Below are positions 42,622 to 52,672 of a stretch of 64,000 nucleotides of DNA, one piece after another. The notes under the pieces were generated by a model that was not told the DNA's origin, ran no database searches, and saw only the letters and a program-made list of their open reading frames with translations. The position numbers and the translations under genes were made by a program. This DNA comes from Levilactobacillus enshiensis (GTDB lineage: Bacteria > Bacillota > Bacilli > Lactobacillales > Lactobacillaceae), in contig NZ_SULH01000001.1 of NCBI RefSeq assembly GCF_007115095.1, forward strand, positions 291,409 to 355,408, written 5' to 3'. Each line of letters opens with the position of its first letter. The stretch's first letter is position 1.

Positions 42622-43323
42622 CTACATAAATGCCATCAGTGACATGGCGTTGTTGAGGAAGTGGAGCGTGGTGTTGTAGCGAATATCGCGAAAGTGCAGG
42701 TAAGCAGCCCCCAAGACCCAGCCGAGCCCAGCGTACATAAGCAGCGTTGGCGTGAGACTCATGGTGTGCAGGTAACCGAAAATCAGACCGGACATGAAGA
42801 CCCCCAGGATGTTTAGCGTGCGGGAGTTTCCACGGAAAAAGTAATTCAGGAAGATACCGCGAAAGATGAGCTCCTCGATAACGGGGGCAAACAAAATGGA
42901 ATAAGCTAGATTCCAGAAGGGCAATTGGATCACTTGTGAGGTCAGTTCCTTTTGATTAACGGGATTACTCAGGATGTGGGCTGAAATTAAGAACGTCCAC
43001 AGATATTGAATCATCAGCATGAGCAGAAAGAAACCAATTAGTTGGACAATGGTTTTGGCTGTGAAACGGGTGTGCCCAAAGTGACGGGGATTATTTTGCG
43101 TCAATTGCTTTTGGTAGCGCCAAGTGATAAACGCGAGGAGCAATGCTGAATAAATCAGCATGATCCCAATTGAACGGTTAACGACACCAGGACGCTTAAC
43201 CATTGCTGTGGCAAAGGTCAAGATTCCCGTATCAAGTAGGTAGATGATCAGAAAGCTAATCCATTTTAAACTACGGGACAGCCAATCGAGTAGGCTGTTC
43301 CCAGCGTTAGTAACGTGTCGCAA
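42622..43323 (-). CDS. CPBP-family intramembrane metalloprotease (Abi domain)
   Basis: 233 residues, about seven helices, started at TTG 43323 behind AGGAGG. The motifs EELIFRG (about 157), FGYLH (about 190) and HFLNN (about 222) are the EExxxR, FxxxH and HxxxN/D metal-binding set of CAAX-type proteases. In lactobacilli such proteins are often near bacteriocin loci as immunity factors, but none is seen here. The gene's stop is next to repeat E4. The VOC gene lies 14 bp upstream and is probably in the same transcript. Confidence 0.85.
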   Translation of the reverse strand: MRHVTNAGNSLLDWLSRSLKWISFLIIYLLDTGILTFATAMVKRPGVVNRSIGIMLIYSALLLAFITWRYQKQLTQNNPRHFGHTRFTAKTIVQLIGFFLLMLMIQYLWTFLISAHILSNPVNQKELTSQVIQLPFWNLAYSILFAPVIEELIFRGIFLNYFFRGNSRTLNILGVFMSGLIFGYLHTMSLTPTLLMYAGLGWVLGAAYLHFRDIRYNTTLHFLNNAMSLMAFM

Positions 43324-43337
43324 GGGGCAGGCCTCCT

Positions 43338-43721
43338 TTACTTGTCGTACTTCCCGATTTCAATTAAGTTTTCATCTGGATCGCGCACGTAGACGGAGGT
43401 CATCGGGCCCATTGCGCCTTGCTTTGGGAGGGGACCGTCAACGATTTCAACCGCGTAGTTGGTGAGGTGCGATAAGATATTTGCCAGCGGATCGGTCGCG
43501 ATGATGGCAAAGTCTGCGCCACCGACCGTGGGATGCTTAGCAACGGGCAAATGGGGCTGGTCGCTCTGTTGGAAATTAATTTTTTGTTTCCCAAGTTTGA
43601 CGCCGCGTCGGCCGTTGTCGAATTCGATGATGGGTAAGTCGAAAACTTCATGGTACCAGCGGACGGAACGCTCGATGTCACTAACGGTCAGTGTGATGTG
43701 GTCAATGTTACGAATATTCAT
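43338..43721 (-). CDS. VOC-family (glyoxalase/dioxygenase fold) protein
   Basis: 127 residues. IDHITLTVSDIERSVRWYHEVF begins the first beta-alpha-beta-beta-beta module with metal ligand His8; the second ends in YVRDPDENLIEIGKYD with the Glu ligand. This resembles the virulence-protein STM3117-like VOC group. Substrate unknown. First gene of a two-gene unit with the CPBP protease. Confidence 0.85.
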   Translation of the reverse strand: MNIRNIDHITLTVSDIERSVRWYHEVFDLPIIEFDNGRRGVKLGKQKINFQQSDQPHLPVAKHPTVGGADFAIIATDPLANILSHLTNYAVEIVDGPLPKQGAMGPMTSVYVRDPDENLIEIGKYDK

Positions 43722-43794
43722 AAGTTGTCAGTCCTTAGGCAGTAAATTTTACCCATTATAGCATAGTTTGCCACGACACTCCTAGGCGAGGAAG

Positions 43795-43877
43795 TTGACG
43801 AACCCGGGCGTTTCGTGGTAAATTACTACCTAATATATTGTTTAGGAATCTGGCCTTGACGTTGTCGGGGCTTTTTT
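43795..43877 (+). promoter_or_regulatory. Promoter and leader terminator of the ABC-F gene
   Basis: TTGACG (43795-43800), 18 bp, TAAATT (43819-43824). The short leader contains CCTAA/TTAGG arms (about 43829-43845) and then a terminator-like hairpin GCCTTGAC-GTT-GTCGGGGC (43853-43871, two G-T pairs) with six T, 30 bp before the start codon. ABC-F genes of the antibiotic-resistance type are often controlled by such attenuators. Confidence 0.6.
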
Positions 43878-43908
43878 CTGCGTGAGAGAAGAAGGGAAGG
43901 GACGAAAC

Positions 43909-45459
43909 GTGCCACTATTAGAAGTTGACGACCTGAGCATGAGCTTCGCCGATAAGAAGCTTTACGAAGGGGCCAGTTTTACCCTAGAAAAGGGCGAACA
44001 CATGGGTGTCGTCGGGCAAAACGGGGTTGGTAAGTCAACCTTAATTAAAATCATTACCGGTAATGAACTCCCATTGACGGGATCTGTAAAATGGCAAAAG
44101 AAGACCCACGTGGGTTATTTGGATCAATATGCCGACATTCCAGAGGGGATGACGCTGATTGATTTTCTCCATACGGCTTATGCTGACCTGTATGAAATGA
44201 ACGACCGGATGACGGCCATGTACACGGAATATGCCGAGACGATGGAGGATAAACTGCTTGAACGCGCTGGTCGCATTCAGGAAGTGCTGGATGCCAGAAA
44301 CTTTTATGACGTTGAAACGGAGATTGAACGGGTCATCTCTGGGCTTGGCCTGGACGACATGGGCCGCGATCACGAAGTCGCTAAGATGTCTGGTGGGCAA
44401 CGGTCAAAGATTATTTTGGCCAAGCTATTGCTCGAAAACCCAGACGTGATTCTGTTGGACGAACCCACGAACTACTTGGATGTCGCCCACATTGCCTGGT
44501 TGGAAGACTATTTAAATAACTTTGAAGGGGCCGCTTTAATCGTTTCTCACGATTACGACTTCCTACAAAACGTGACCAACTGTATCATCAACGTTGCCTT
44601 TGGGCAGATTACGAAGTACCGGGGCAGCTTTAAGCAAGCTATGCGGCAACGGGGTGAAAAGGAAAAGGCCCAACAGCGTGAATTTGACAAGCAACAAGTC
44701 GTGATTGAAAAGGCGGAACGCTTTATTCGTAAGAACAAGGCCGGCTCGAAGTCGACCATGGCCAAGTCACGAGAAAAGATGCTGAACAGATTGGACCGGG
44801 TCGATCCGCCTTCGACGAACGTGCAAGCCCACTTTGATTTCCCTTACCAGGAAACCGGATCGCAAAATGCCTTGGTGGTTGATGAACTCTCCGTGGGTTA
44901 CGACCGGCCATTGTTGAAACCCGTGACGTTCTCAGTGACAACGGACCAAAAAGTTGGTTTGACTGGGTTCAACGGGGTTGGTAAGTCAACGCTGATTAAG
45001 TCTATTCTGGGATTGATCAAGGCCAAGGGTGGGGAAGCCCACTTCTCGCCATCCGCGCGAATCAGTTACTTCAGCCAAGACTTGGTCTGGGATAACAATC
45101 AGCAGACACCGCTACAGATTATTCAAGAAAAGTACGAAAAGTTACCGCAAAAGGCGATTCGGACCAAGCTTTCCAAGTGTGGGCTAGATTCCGCCAACGC
45201 CATGAAGCCAATTGGTGAACTCTCCGGTGGGGAACAGACCAAGGTCAAGTTAGCGCTGATGGAATTTGAACCGGCCAACTTCCTGATCATGGACGAACCC
45301 ACGAACCATTTGGATGACGAGACGAAGCAGGCTTTGAAACAGGCCATCTTGAATTTCCAAGGGAACGCCATCATCGTTAGCCATGAGGCGAGTTTCTACA
45401 ATGGATTGGTCGATAAGATCTTGAACGTTGAAAAGCTGAGTTTACGTGCTGGCAACTAA
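43909..45459 (+). CDS. ABC-F subfamily ribosome-associated ATPase
   Basis: 516 residues from GTG 43909 (AAGGG seven bases upstream). Two ABC domains: GQNGVGKST/LLDEPTN and GFNGVGKST/IMDEPTN, signatures MSGGQRSK and LSGGEQTK, joined by a charged P-site tRNA-interaction linker of about 80 residues (about 235-315). No membrane segments. ABC-F proteins enter the ribosomal E site to rescue stalled ribosomes or remove antibiotics. Which group this belongs to needs a tree; the leader terminator hints at antibiotic- or stalling-induced expression. Confidence 0.87.
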   Translation: MPLLEVDDLSMSFADKKLYEGASFTLEKGEHMGVVGQNGVGKSTLIKIITGNELPLTGSVKWQKKTHVGYLDQYADIPEGMTLIDFLHTAYADLYEMNDRMTAMYTEYAETMEDKLLERAGRIQEVLDARNFYDVETEIERVISGLGLDDMGRDHEVAKMSGGQRSKIILAKLLLENPDVILLDEPTNYLDVAHIAWLEDYLNNFEGAALIVSHDYDFLQNVTNCIINVAFGQITKYRGSFKQAMRQRGEKEKAQQREFDKQQVVIEKAERFIRKNKAGSKSTMAKSREKMLNRLDRVDPPSTNVQAHFDFPYQETGSQNALVVDELSVGYDRPLLKPVTFSVTTDQKVGLTGFNGVGKSTLIKSILGLIKAKGGEAHFSPSARISYFSQDLVWDNNQQTPLQIIQEKYEKLPQKAIRTKLSKCGLDSANAMKPIGELSGGEQTKVKLALMEFEPANFLIMDEPTNHLDDETKQALKQAILNFQGNAIIVSHEASFYNGLVDKILNVEKLSLRAGN

Positions 45460-45631
45460 AAACGTGTAAATTGGTCACGCGTCGGTTTGAGTTGCGTGTG
45501 CCGAGAAGAATCGTGGCCGACTGAAATCTTACGGCTAGGTTACGTTTTGGTCGAAATGGTTCCCTTTTTCAGAAAAATCCGTTAAGGTTAGCGGTAGAGA
45601 TGAAAATTATGTCAACAAAAGGACGGAGAGC

Positions 45632-46234
45632 ATGAGACGATTTAGACAATTACTCGTCATTGTTGTGTTGGTCATTGTGGCCGCAATTGGTATCAACCGG
45701 GTGATACAACAGACCTCGGCAGATAAGGTTGCCAATACGGCACCCAAGACAACTAAGACGACGACTGCCACCAAAAAGCCTAAAGTTGAGACTATTAATT
45801 GGCGTAAGCCGTCGGAAAAGAAGGCTTATCCGGATTTGAAAAAGTATCCTAATGCATGGTTAGACGTCAATACCAGTAAGCAGCGGGTTTACATTAAGAA
45901 CGGCAATAAGGTGCTCTACACCATGTATTGCTCGACCGGGACCGGTAAGGAAAATGGCACGCCGCACGGGACATTCTATATCCAAGGTGAGCGGGGAAAG
46001 TTCTTCTACAACCAGAGTTCGGGTGAAGGTGCCCGTTACTGGGTCTCTTGGAAGGACCACGGCATTTACCTGTTCCACAGTGTGCCGACTGATAAAGATG
46101 GGAACTACATCGAAAGTGAGGCTAAGGAGCTGGGCAAGACCGCCGCATCACATGGGTGTGTCCGCTTATCCGTAGCCGATGCCAAGTGGGTCTACAACCA
46201 TGTGCCTTATGGGATGAAAGTTGTTATTCATTAA
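45632..46234 (+). CDS. L,D-transpeptidase (YkuD domain), membrane-anchored
   Basis: 200 residues. One N-terminal membrane helix (about 7-24), a Thr/Lys linker, then a YkuD domain from about 75 to the end. The catalytic motif is HGCVR, with Cys176 and the upstream His149 in YLFHS. These enzymes form 3-3 cross-links or attach proteins to peptidoglycan and are insensitive to most penicillins. GGACGGAG precedes the ATG. Monocistronic. Confidence 0.88.
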   Translation: MRRFRQLLVIVVLVIVAAIGINRVIQQTSADKVANTAPKTTKTTTATKKPKVETINWRKPSEKKAYPDLKKYPNAWLDVNTSKQRVYIKNGNKVLYTMYCSTGTGKENGTPHGTFYIQGERGKFFYNQSSGEGARYWVSWKDHGIYLFHSVPTDKDGNYIESEAKELGKTAASHGCVRLSVADAKWVYNHVPYGMKVVIH

Positions 46235-46262
46235 TTTAAATGACACGTATTGTGTTGATGGA

Positions 46263-46296
46263 AACAGGTTACCGATTCTTGGGGGCCTGTTTTTTG
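46263..46296 (+). terminator. Intrinsic terminator
   Basis: AACAGG pairs with CCTGTT around a 17-base loop, with a T-run. Confidence 0.75.
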
Positions 46297-46298
46297 TT

Positions 46299-46440
46299 GT
46301 CGTCGAAAAATAGAGTGGGCCATCAGGCGGTTAGTTTGCGAGCATTAACGTGAGAACAGGGGTTATGCCTGGTCTTGGCATAAGTCCTGTTCTCGGGTTA
46401 AGCGTAACAAACTGCCTGGTGGCGCACGTTTCGACACGAT
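46299..46440. repeat. Long (~140 bp) imperfect inverted repeat
   Basis: The whole stretch folds back on itself: CGTCGAAA with TTTCGACACG at the outside, GTGGGCCATCAGGC with GCCTGGTGGCGCAC (13 of 14 pairs), GTTTG with CAAAC, then GAGAACAGG with CCTGTTCTC and TTATGCC with GGCATAA around the loop TGGTCTT. It has no gene and is not related to the A/B/C modules. It could be a MITE, a structured RNA or a very stable bidirectional terminator. Confidence 0.75.
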
Positions 46441-46452
46441 AATGGCAAAAAT

Positions 46453-46496
46453 AAAATCAGCTTTTTCAGAAGGAAATCCGAAAAAACTGATTTTTA
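46453..46496 (-). terminator. Intrinsic terminator of the PepI-like gene
   Basis: AAAATCAG(C)TTTTTC pairs with GAAAAAACTGATTTT, with A and T flanks. Confidence 0.85.
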
Positions 46497-46522
46497 AGTT
46501 ATGTTCCAGACTCTTTAACTAG

Positions 46523-47434
46523 TTAAGCATTAAAATTGTCATTTTCCACGTCGCGAATAAATGTTGCTAAATGATCGTAGTAAACGGGAGCATTGTCGAT
46601 CATGTGATGGTGACCGCCCTCTGGCGTCGTCACGAAGCGTGAGTGTGGAATAAGTTCAGCCATCTTCTTACCGGTCGCAATTGGCATGGTTTCGTGTTCA
46701 CCAAAGGTCAGCAGGGTTGGCACCTTGATTTCCTTGAGATGGTCGCGGAAGTTCCATTCCTTTAGCTTCCCTTTGATGACGAATTCGTTGTCGCCTTGGA
46801 AGGCACCATATACGTCGGTTGCCATGGTGCTGATCAAGTGGGAAATAGCGGCGGGCTTCTTCCGGTCCACGTAGCCATCGTTCAAGATGTCCACGTAGCT
46901 TTGGTACTTCGCGTCGTCGTAATTGCCGTCAGCTTCGACCTGCTTCATGTAGGTCACTTGGTCGGGCGTCAGCACCGTTTCCCGGATATGGTTGATGCTT
47001 TCAACGTATTCATCGATGTTATCGACCATGGAGGAGATGATGGCCCCCTTCAAGTGTTGACCATACTTGGCAGCGTACATTTGAACTAAGGCGCCACCCC
47101 ATGATTGGCCAATCAGGTAGAACTTGTCGATGCCTAATTTTTGGCGAACTTCTTCAACCTCATCCAAGAAGTAGTCGTAAGTGAGATATTTCTTAGCGGT
47201 CTCAGGATCGCTGTAATCGGGTTGGTCAGAGTACCAGGAACCGAGTTGGTCATACATGTGGACTTGAACGTTCAAGCCTTGCTTGGCTAATTGCTTCGCC
47301 GTGTCTTCCCAGTATTCATGGTTACCACCGGGGCCACCGTGTAGGGCCAGCAAATGAATGTCGCCGGTGCCTTGGGTGTTGGTCCAGAGGTGATAGCCGT
47401 TGTCTAAGGTGATAATTGTGGTGCCTTGCTTCAT
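46523..47434 (-). CDS. pepI: Prolyl iminopeptidase (proline aminopeptidase)
   Basis: 303 residues, alpha/beta hydrolase of family S33. The oxyanion motif HGGPGG is at residues 32-37, the nucleophile Ser111 in GQSWGG, and the late GGHHHMID has the catalytic His. It releases N-terminal proline from peptides in the cytoplasm, complementing PepX and the Opp importer in the use of proline-rich peptides such as those of casein. Monocistronic. Confidence 0.88.
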   Translation of the reverse strand: MKQGTTIITLDNGYHLWTNTQGTGDIHLLALHGGPGGNHEYWEDTAKQLAKQGLNVQVHMYDQLGSWYSDQPDYSDPETAKKYLTYDYFLDEVEEVRQKLGIDKFYLIGQSWGGALVQMYAAKYGQHLKGAIISSMVDNIDEYVESINHIRETVLTPDQVTYMKQVEADGNYDDAKYQSYVDILNDGYVDRKKPAAISHLISTMATDVYGAFQGDNEFVIKGKLKEWNFRDHLKEIKVPTLLTFGEHETMPIATGKKMAELIPHSRFVTTPEGGHHHMIDNAPVYYDHLATFIRDVENDNFNA

Positions 47435-47641
47435 GAAAGTTTCCCCCGTTTCTAATGAGTCATTAATATTCTATCACTATTCGCAGAAATTCTAAACTGT
47501 TGGCAGTGAATCAAAATTTAAGCCGATGACGTTCAAGGTAGACTAAATGGTTCTGATTATTATTTTTTTTAGAAAGAGCAAACGAAAACCATCCTCAGTA
47601 GTACCGAAACACGCAGCACATCTGGGGATGGTTAGAAGATA

Positions 47642-48008
47642 AGACTAAAAGTTTCAAAACACTAGGTAATATGGTGGTTGATTCGCCTTACCGGCCGGCA
47701 GATATGGTGTTTTCAGTCGATAATGAGAATAACTATAATCGGTATGATCAATTGCCGCCAAAAAATAGGTTACCGTGCCTTACAGCTATTGTCGTGATAA
47801 AACACAATCAGCGCCGGAGGAGGCCAGGGATGGAGCCAGCCGTGAAGGTGAAGTTAGCTGGTGTTTCTCAGCCAGCTTACTCCACGGGCGCCTTTGGAGA
47901 CACGCGGTCTTCGTGGCTTCAAAGCGAGCGAGAAGACTGGTGGTCCTCCAGTCTGAAGCGTCCCCACAGCAGGCAGAATCCCTGGCAACCGGAGTGTGCT
48001 AATTTAGA
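47642..48008 (+). repeat. Repeat copy E9, module B mostly deleted
   Basis: Left end GACTAAAAGTTTCAAAA, then CGCCTTACCGGCCGGCAGAT, after which module B is cut and the linker follows. Module A (47811-47999) is complete, but its small ORF is out of frame by a length change in the first hairpin. The right end stops near the pepX stop codon and lacks the terminal repeat. A hairpin AACCATCC/GGATGGTT (about 47586-47634) lies just before it. Confidence 0.8.
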
Positions 48009-48023
48009 TCAGTGTAACCAATG

Positions 48024-50471
48024 TTAGTCTTGTTCGGTAACAAAGGGCACACGCAAGGTAGAATCTCCCAGCTGAATCGAATACTGCAGGTCTTGGTTGC
48101 CCCGAACGGTCATACCGAAGTCGGTGGCGTAGACGACCAGTCCCAGCTGATGACCTGCAAGCAGGCGGTAGTGGGTTGGTTGTAGCGTGACGCTGAGATC
48201 GTAGAATTCATTCGGTTTCAACTCGTCAACGTGATAAACGTTGGTTCGGTTCTGCAGGTTACGGTGACCCTTGGTAATCATCTTAAACGGCGTCGTTGCG
48301 GTCGGCTTAAACTCACGCAGGTCGTCTTCACGCCAACGGTAGCCCTCATCCAGAGCCTTACGAGCAAGAACGGTTGGGCTGACGCCGAGCCGTTTGGCCT
48401 CCCCGTAGTCGACAATCTGAAAACTCAGCATCCCGACCGGTTGGTTGACTGCCACCCGGAGGTCAACGGTCGGCTTACCATCTAGGATGAGGTCGTCGGT
48501 CAGCACGGCCGACTTGAAGAGCAAGCGGTGGTTAAACATAGCGTTATGTTTGTCACCGAGGAGATCAGCCTGCCATTGATCAATATGGTGGGTGTAGCGA
48601 TTGAACTGTTCGGCTGGCAGTTGGTCGTTAAAACTGGTTGCGGCAGGGCGTGTTGTCGTGACGGTTGCATCGACTAGCTCATCATCTTGTAAATTGAAGG
48701 TTCGTGTTGCGTTGGTTGGGGCATCCCAATCGGCGTAAGCGTTCCAAGTCTCAGGCCGGACATTATCTTGGATGATGACATTGGGCAACAGGGTCTCTGC
48801 TTGGTTGTCAACGCCTAACAGCTCGTGGGTCAACCACAGATTGACAATATCCGTGTAGTCGATGGAGCGAAAGGCGTTGATGTAAATGTGTTGTCCCTGA
48901 TGTAGGATAAGCTTCTTGGCGACCGGCAAGTCGCGAACGGCGTTCCAAAGATTATTGACGTTCCGGGGCTTGACATTCCAGTCGTTGAGTCCGTGGACCA
49001 ACAGGAGGTCAGCCTTGATGTTTTTAACATTTTTCAGGTAGTTCCGTGCGTCCCAGAAACTGTTGTAGTTACCGGTGGCCCGGTCTTGCCCGTGAGTGAT
49101 AGCAGCGAGGTCGGCCTGCCATTTGGCCTGAATCCGGTGGTAGTCACCCGGAAGCAGTTCGCGGCTAAAGGTTTCCTCGGCCAACACATCGGTATCTTCG
49201 CCGGGAAAGCCACCGGGAGCGATGACTAAGCCGCCATCACGATAGTAATCGTACCAATTGGAAATGGCGGCTTCACTGATGACCGTCTTGAGACCTGCCA
49301 CCCCCGTAGTTGCGGCGGCCGTGGCCAGAGTTCCCAGGTAGGAACGACCGGTCATGGCAACGGCCTGATTGCTCCACCAAGCGGGAATCGCCTGAGTAGC
49401 GGCGCGACTGGTAAATGCCGTGCGGTTGCCGGCTAGCCATTCAATGATGGCAATGGTCGAGGTCGTTTCCTCAGGGTCACCAGTGGTGCGGACACCATCG
49501 GAGTCTTTGGTCCCAATACCAGCAGCATAAACGACTGCGAATCCACGTGCTAAGAAGTAGTCGTTAAGAGTGTAGGATTGTTCCCGGGCAAAGGTCTCTA
49601 CGGCTGTCTTAGTTGTGGCCGCAACGGGACGTTCGGCAGGCAACGGCGTCGTGTCAGGTTGGGCGGTAACGTCGGCCAAGGTGAGGTCGTTGGGTTGCTT
49701 GGGTTGTAGCGGCACGTTCACGTTGTGCATGAGCGCGTCACCGGATTCATCGTTAGTCCCTTGATTGTAAGGACTGGCGGTATAAAGAACGGGCACCTTG
49801 AGACCAGTTTCAGTCTCAGCTGGTCGAATAATTTCGGCCTTTAACAGGTCACGTTGACCATCGTGGTCGGTGTCTTGGGGACTCTCCACGTAGACGACTT
49901 CGCGAATTAGACGCGTTGTGTCAAACACAGCTTGGGATTTGCCATTAAAGATCAGGGGTTTTTCCACGCTGGCATCGTGCACGAGGGGCTCGAAATAGCC
50001 GTGGGTGGTCAGGTGATCCAGGAAGCTTTGGCCGTTCTTGGTGTGGGTCGTCAATAAGAGGTACCACGCCTGAACCAATTCGGCCAGGGTAAAGTCGTCA
50101 CCGGCATGGTCGGCGACTGGCAGTTGAATCTTAGCCATGGCACGTAGCGGGTCGGTGAGTTGAAAATCAAGCCCGGGAGCAAACGCTAAACGTTGGAGGG
50201 CCAAATTGTAGAAGACGGTGACCGGAACATTATCGTGATGGTCTAAGAAGTCCAGGCCATCAACGTCTGCGGTCGCCATTAAATTACTAAGTTTTTGATC
50301 CACGACTGCTGGAGCCGTGTACTCTGGCCAGCTACGATCATAGAGATCCCGTAACAGGGCACTGGGAGTTGTTAAGCTAGTATTGTGGTCGTCTAAAAAA
50401 TGAATTCGAGTCAGTTCATCACGCGCCGCTGCGGGGGCAGTGGGTCGGATGGCAAATTGTTGATTACGCAA
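48024..50471 (-). CDS. pepX: Xaa-Pro dipeptidyl-peptidase
   Basis: 815 residues, the usual length for family S15 PepX. The N-terminal helical domain is followed by the alpha/beta hydrolase core with the nucleophile in GRSYLG (near residue 378), an Asp in [10 protein letters not shown], and the catalytic His in LHQGQHIY. The C-terminal jelly-roll domain runs from about 560. It removes X-Pro dipeptides from proline-rich peptides in the cytoplasm. The start is TTG 50471. Confidence 0.92.
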   Translation of the reverse strand: MRNQQFAIRPTAPAAARDELTRIHFLDDHNTSLTTPSALLRDLYDRSWPEYTAPAVVDQKLSNLMATADVDGLDFLDHHDNVPVTVFYNLALQRLAFAPGLDFQLTDPLRAMAKIQLPVADHAGDDFTLAELVQAWYLLLTTHTKNGQSFLDHLTTHGYFEPLVHDASVEKPLIFNGKSQAVFDTTRLIREVVYVESPQDTDHDGQRDLLKAEIIRPAETETGLKVPVLYTASPYNQGTNDESGDALMHNVNVPLQPKQPNDLTLADVTAQPDTTPLPAERPVAATTKTAVETFAREQSYTLNDYFLARGFAVVYAAGIGTKDSDGVRTTGDPEETTSTIAIIEWLAGNRTAFTSRAATQAIPAWWSNQAVAMTGRSYLGTLATAAATTGVAGLKTVISEAAISNWYDYYRDGGLVIAPGGFPGEDTDVLAEETFSRELLPGDYHRIQAKWQADLAAITHGQDRATGNYNSFWDARNYLKNVKNIKADLLLVHGLNDWNVKPRNVNNLWNAVRDLPVAKKLILHQGQHIYINAFRSIDYTDIVNLWLTHELLGVDNQAETLLPNVIIQDNVRPETWNAYADWDAPTNATRTFNLQDDELVDATVTTTRPAATSFNDQLPAEQFNRYTHHIDQWQADLLGDKHNAMFNHRLLFKSAVLTDDLILDGKPTVDLRVAVNQPVGMLSFQIVDYGEAKRLGVSPTVLARKALDEGYRWREDDLREFKPTATTPFKMITKGHRNLQNRTNVYHVDELKPNEFYDLSVTLQPTHYRLLAGHQLGLVVYATDFGMTVRGNQDLQYSIQLGDSTLRVPFVTEQD

Positions 50472-50516
50472 AACTATCGCCTACTTTCAATTTTTTATCA
50501 AACAGGTTACTGATCA

Positions 50517-51911
50517 TTAAAGCTGATCGTTGAGTCGACTGTGACGCAGGCCATAGCCGAAGTAAATCATGAGGCCCAGTGCAAACCAGATAGATGATGC
50601 AATCCAGGTCTCTGCTGGGAGTTGGAGCATCATGTAGAAACACAAGAGCCCAGAGATAATGGGCAGGACGGGATAGAAGGGAACCTTGAAACCGGAGTTT
50701 TGCGGCAGATCCTTCAGGTGACGTAGCCGGATAATCCCAAATGAAACAAACAGGAAGGCCACCAACGTGCCGATGTTTACCAGATTGGTCAGTTGTGCTA
50801 GGGGAACGAACCCGCCGAGCAAGGCAATGACCACGGTGATGACGGCCAGACTGTGCTTGGGGGTTCCGGTGGCGTCATCGATTTTGCCCAAGAACTTAGG
50901 CAACAGACCGTCACGACCAACTGAGTAGATCAGTCGCGATGAGCTATAGATCATGGTGACCATCATGGTAAACATGCCGGCTAGCGCCCCGAGGGAGATG
51001 ATGCCAGACGTCCAGTTTTGATGGACGAGCGTCAGGGCAAAGGCCACGGGGTCGGCAACGTTAAGTCTCGTGTAGTGCACCATCCCGGTCAGCACGATTG
51101 CAACCAGCATGTAGAGCACCGTGGCCACGATCAACGTGCCAATGATCCCGATGGGCATGTTCTTCTTGGGGTTCTGCACTTCGGCAGCGGATGCGGAGAC
51201 CACATCGAATCCCAGGTATGCGAAGAAGACGGTCGATGCGCCTCGCAAAATCCCCTTGGATCCAAACGGTGCGAAGGGTTGCCAGTTGCTAGGCTTGACG
51301 TAGAACATTCCCACGATTACGAATAAAATAATGATGGCAATTTTAACGATGACGATGGCATTGTTGATCCGCATCGACTCGCGCATCCCGCGATTCAAAA
51401 GCCAACTGATGAAAAAGACCACGAGAATGGCAACGAGGTTACCGTACGTGCCGTGGTTCGGGTCAAAGGGCCCAGAGATTGCCGTGGGGATGTTGAGGTG
51501 AAACCCAGCCAGAAATGATTTGAAATACGCCCCAAAGGCATTGGCCACGGCCGCCACCGCTAATACGTATTCCAGAATCAACGCCCAACCGAGCACCCAG
51601 CCGATGATTTCACCAAAGACCAGGTTACCGTATGAGTAGGCCGACCCGGCGACCGGTAGAACGGAAGCAAACTCGGCATAACACATGGCCGCTGTGGAAC
51701 ACACGATGGCCGCGATGAGAAAGGATAGAACGATGCCCGGGCCGCTGTACTGCGCGGCGATGGTTCCAGGTAAGATGAAGATCCCAGTTCCAATCACGGC
51801 ACCGATTCCGAGTGACATCAGATCCTTTGCCGACATGGTTTTGGCAAAGTGTTGGTCACTCTTTAAGTAGTTGTCTAAGCGTTCGCGGCGAAATATTCGC
51901 GAAAGTCCCAT
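50517..51911 (-). CDS. APC-superfamily amino acid permease (CAT-like, YfnA type)
   Basis: 464 residues, about 12 helices. The unwound-helix motif GIGAVIGTGIFILPG (about 35-49) is the amino-acid carboxylate site. FFAYLGFDVVSASAAEVQNPKKNMPIGI in helix 6 and loop is characteristic of the cationic/broad-range APC group. It probably imports amino acids with protons or exchanges them. AGGAGG is eight bases before the ATG. It lies 45 bp upstream of pepX on the same strand and may be co-transcribed. Confidence 0.88.
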   Translation of the reverse strand: MGLSRIFRRERLDNYLKSDQHFAKTMSAKDLMSLGIGAVIGTGIFILPGTIAAQYSGPGIVLSFLIAAIVCSTAAMCYAEFASVLPVAGSAYSYGNLVFGEIIGWVLGWALILEYVLAVAAVANAFGAYFKSFLAGFHLNIPTAISGPFDPNHGTYGNLVAILVVFFISWLLNRGMRESMRINNAIVIVKIAIIILFVIVGMFYVKPSNWQPFAPFGSKGILRGASTVFFAYLGFDVVSASAAEVQNPKKNMPIGIIGTLIVATVLYMLVAIVLTGMVHYTRLNVADPVAFALTLVHQNWTSGIISLGALAGMFTMMVTMIYSSSRLIYSVGRDGLLPKFLGKIDDATGTPKHSLAVITVVIALLGGFVPLAQLTNLVNIGTLVAFLFVSFGIIRLRHLKDLPQNSGFKVPFYPVLPIISGLLCFYMMLQLPAETWIASSIWFALGLMIYFGYGLRHSRLNDQL

Positions 51912-52249
51912 AAAAAGCCTCCTATGCTAATATGTAGCGTAACTAGTCTGCGCGTATCAGTGCTGTTTTGGTACCACCGCCACGGTGAAAACAAACTAGT
52001 TTAAACCTATTGTATACATATTATGAGGATACGTCCCATAATATTTTTTCTAAACGACGATTTCTCCCCATTAGGCAACTGAAAACGGTTTAAAATGGGG
52101 TGGTCTCGGATAGTGTACCCTAGAGCTAAATTAAAAGTCAATGAGAGTTGGCCAGACTTTTTGAGAAATACAGTTAAATTTTACCCGTCAGTGGTCTTTT
52201 CGATTTAAAATAGAGGGAGTCTATTCAAATCCGAGGAGGGCAATTTGCC

Positions 52250-52672
52250 ATGATTACCGAAAATGCTAGTGGAGCGGTCGTTTACCGCTTAAAGAATAAC
52301 CAACCAGAGTATCTCTTATTGAAGAGTGCCACCAGTAACTTCTGGGGATTCCCCAAAGGTCACGTGGAGGGCAATGAGACAGACATCGAAACGGCCGTCA
52401 GAGAAATTCGTGAGGAGACCCAACTCCAGGCGACCATTGATCCCGCATTCCACGCTGATCTGGACTATGATATGAAGAACGGCCACCATAAGCACGTGGT
52501 CCTCTACACGTCACAGGTGCCAAGCGACGTGACCATCACGCGGCAGGTCGAGGAGATCAGTGAATACGGTTGGTTCGACTATCAAACGGCGCGCACCACC
52601 CTGAGTTATGACAATTTAAAGGGACTGTTGGATCAGGCAAATACGTACCTGGAGGACATCCATGAAAAGTAA
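52250..52672 (+). CDS. Nudix hydrolase, diadenosine tetraphosphatase-like
   Basis: 140 residues. The Nudix box GHVEGNETDIETAVREIREE (about 37-56) followed by TQL has the Gx5Ex7REUxEExGU pattern with T in place of the last G. WGFPKG before it is typical of Ap4A hydrolases. It likely cleans signal or damaged nucleotides. GAGGAGG precedes the ATG. The GMP-kinase-like gene overlaps its end by 11 bp. Confidence 0.87.
   Translation: MITENASGAVVYRLKNNQPEYLLLKSATSNFWGFPKGHVEGNETDIETAVREIREETQLQATIDPAFHADLDYDMKNGHHKHVVLYTSQVPSDVTITRQVEEISEYGWFDYQTARTTLSYDNLKGLLDQANTYLEDIHEK

Noticed and set aside
51940-52010. GGTGGTACC in front of the APC permease, reminiscent of a T-box
   Set aside because: There is no stem I, no specifier loop and no terminator; only the short core is shared. 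It sits in a small hairpin closed by ACTAGT arms.
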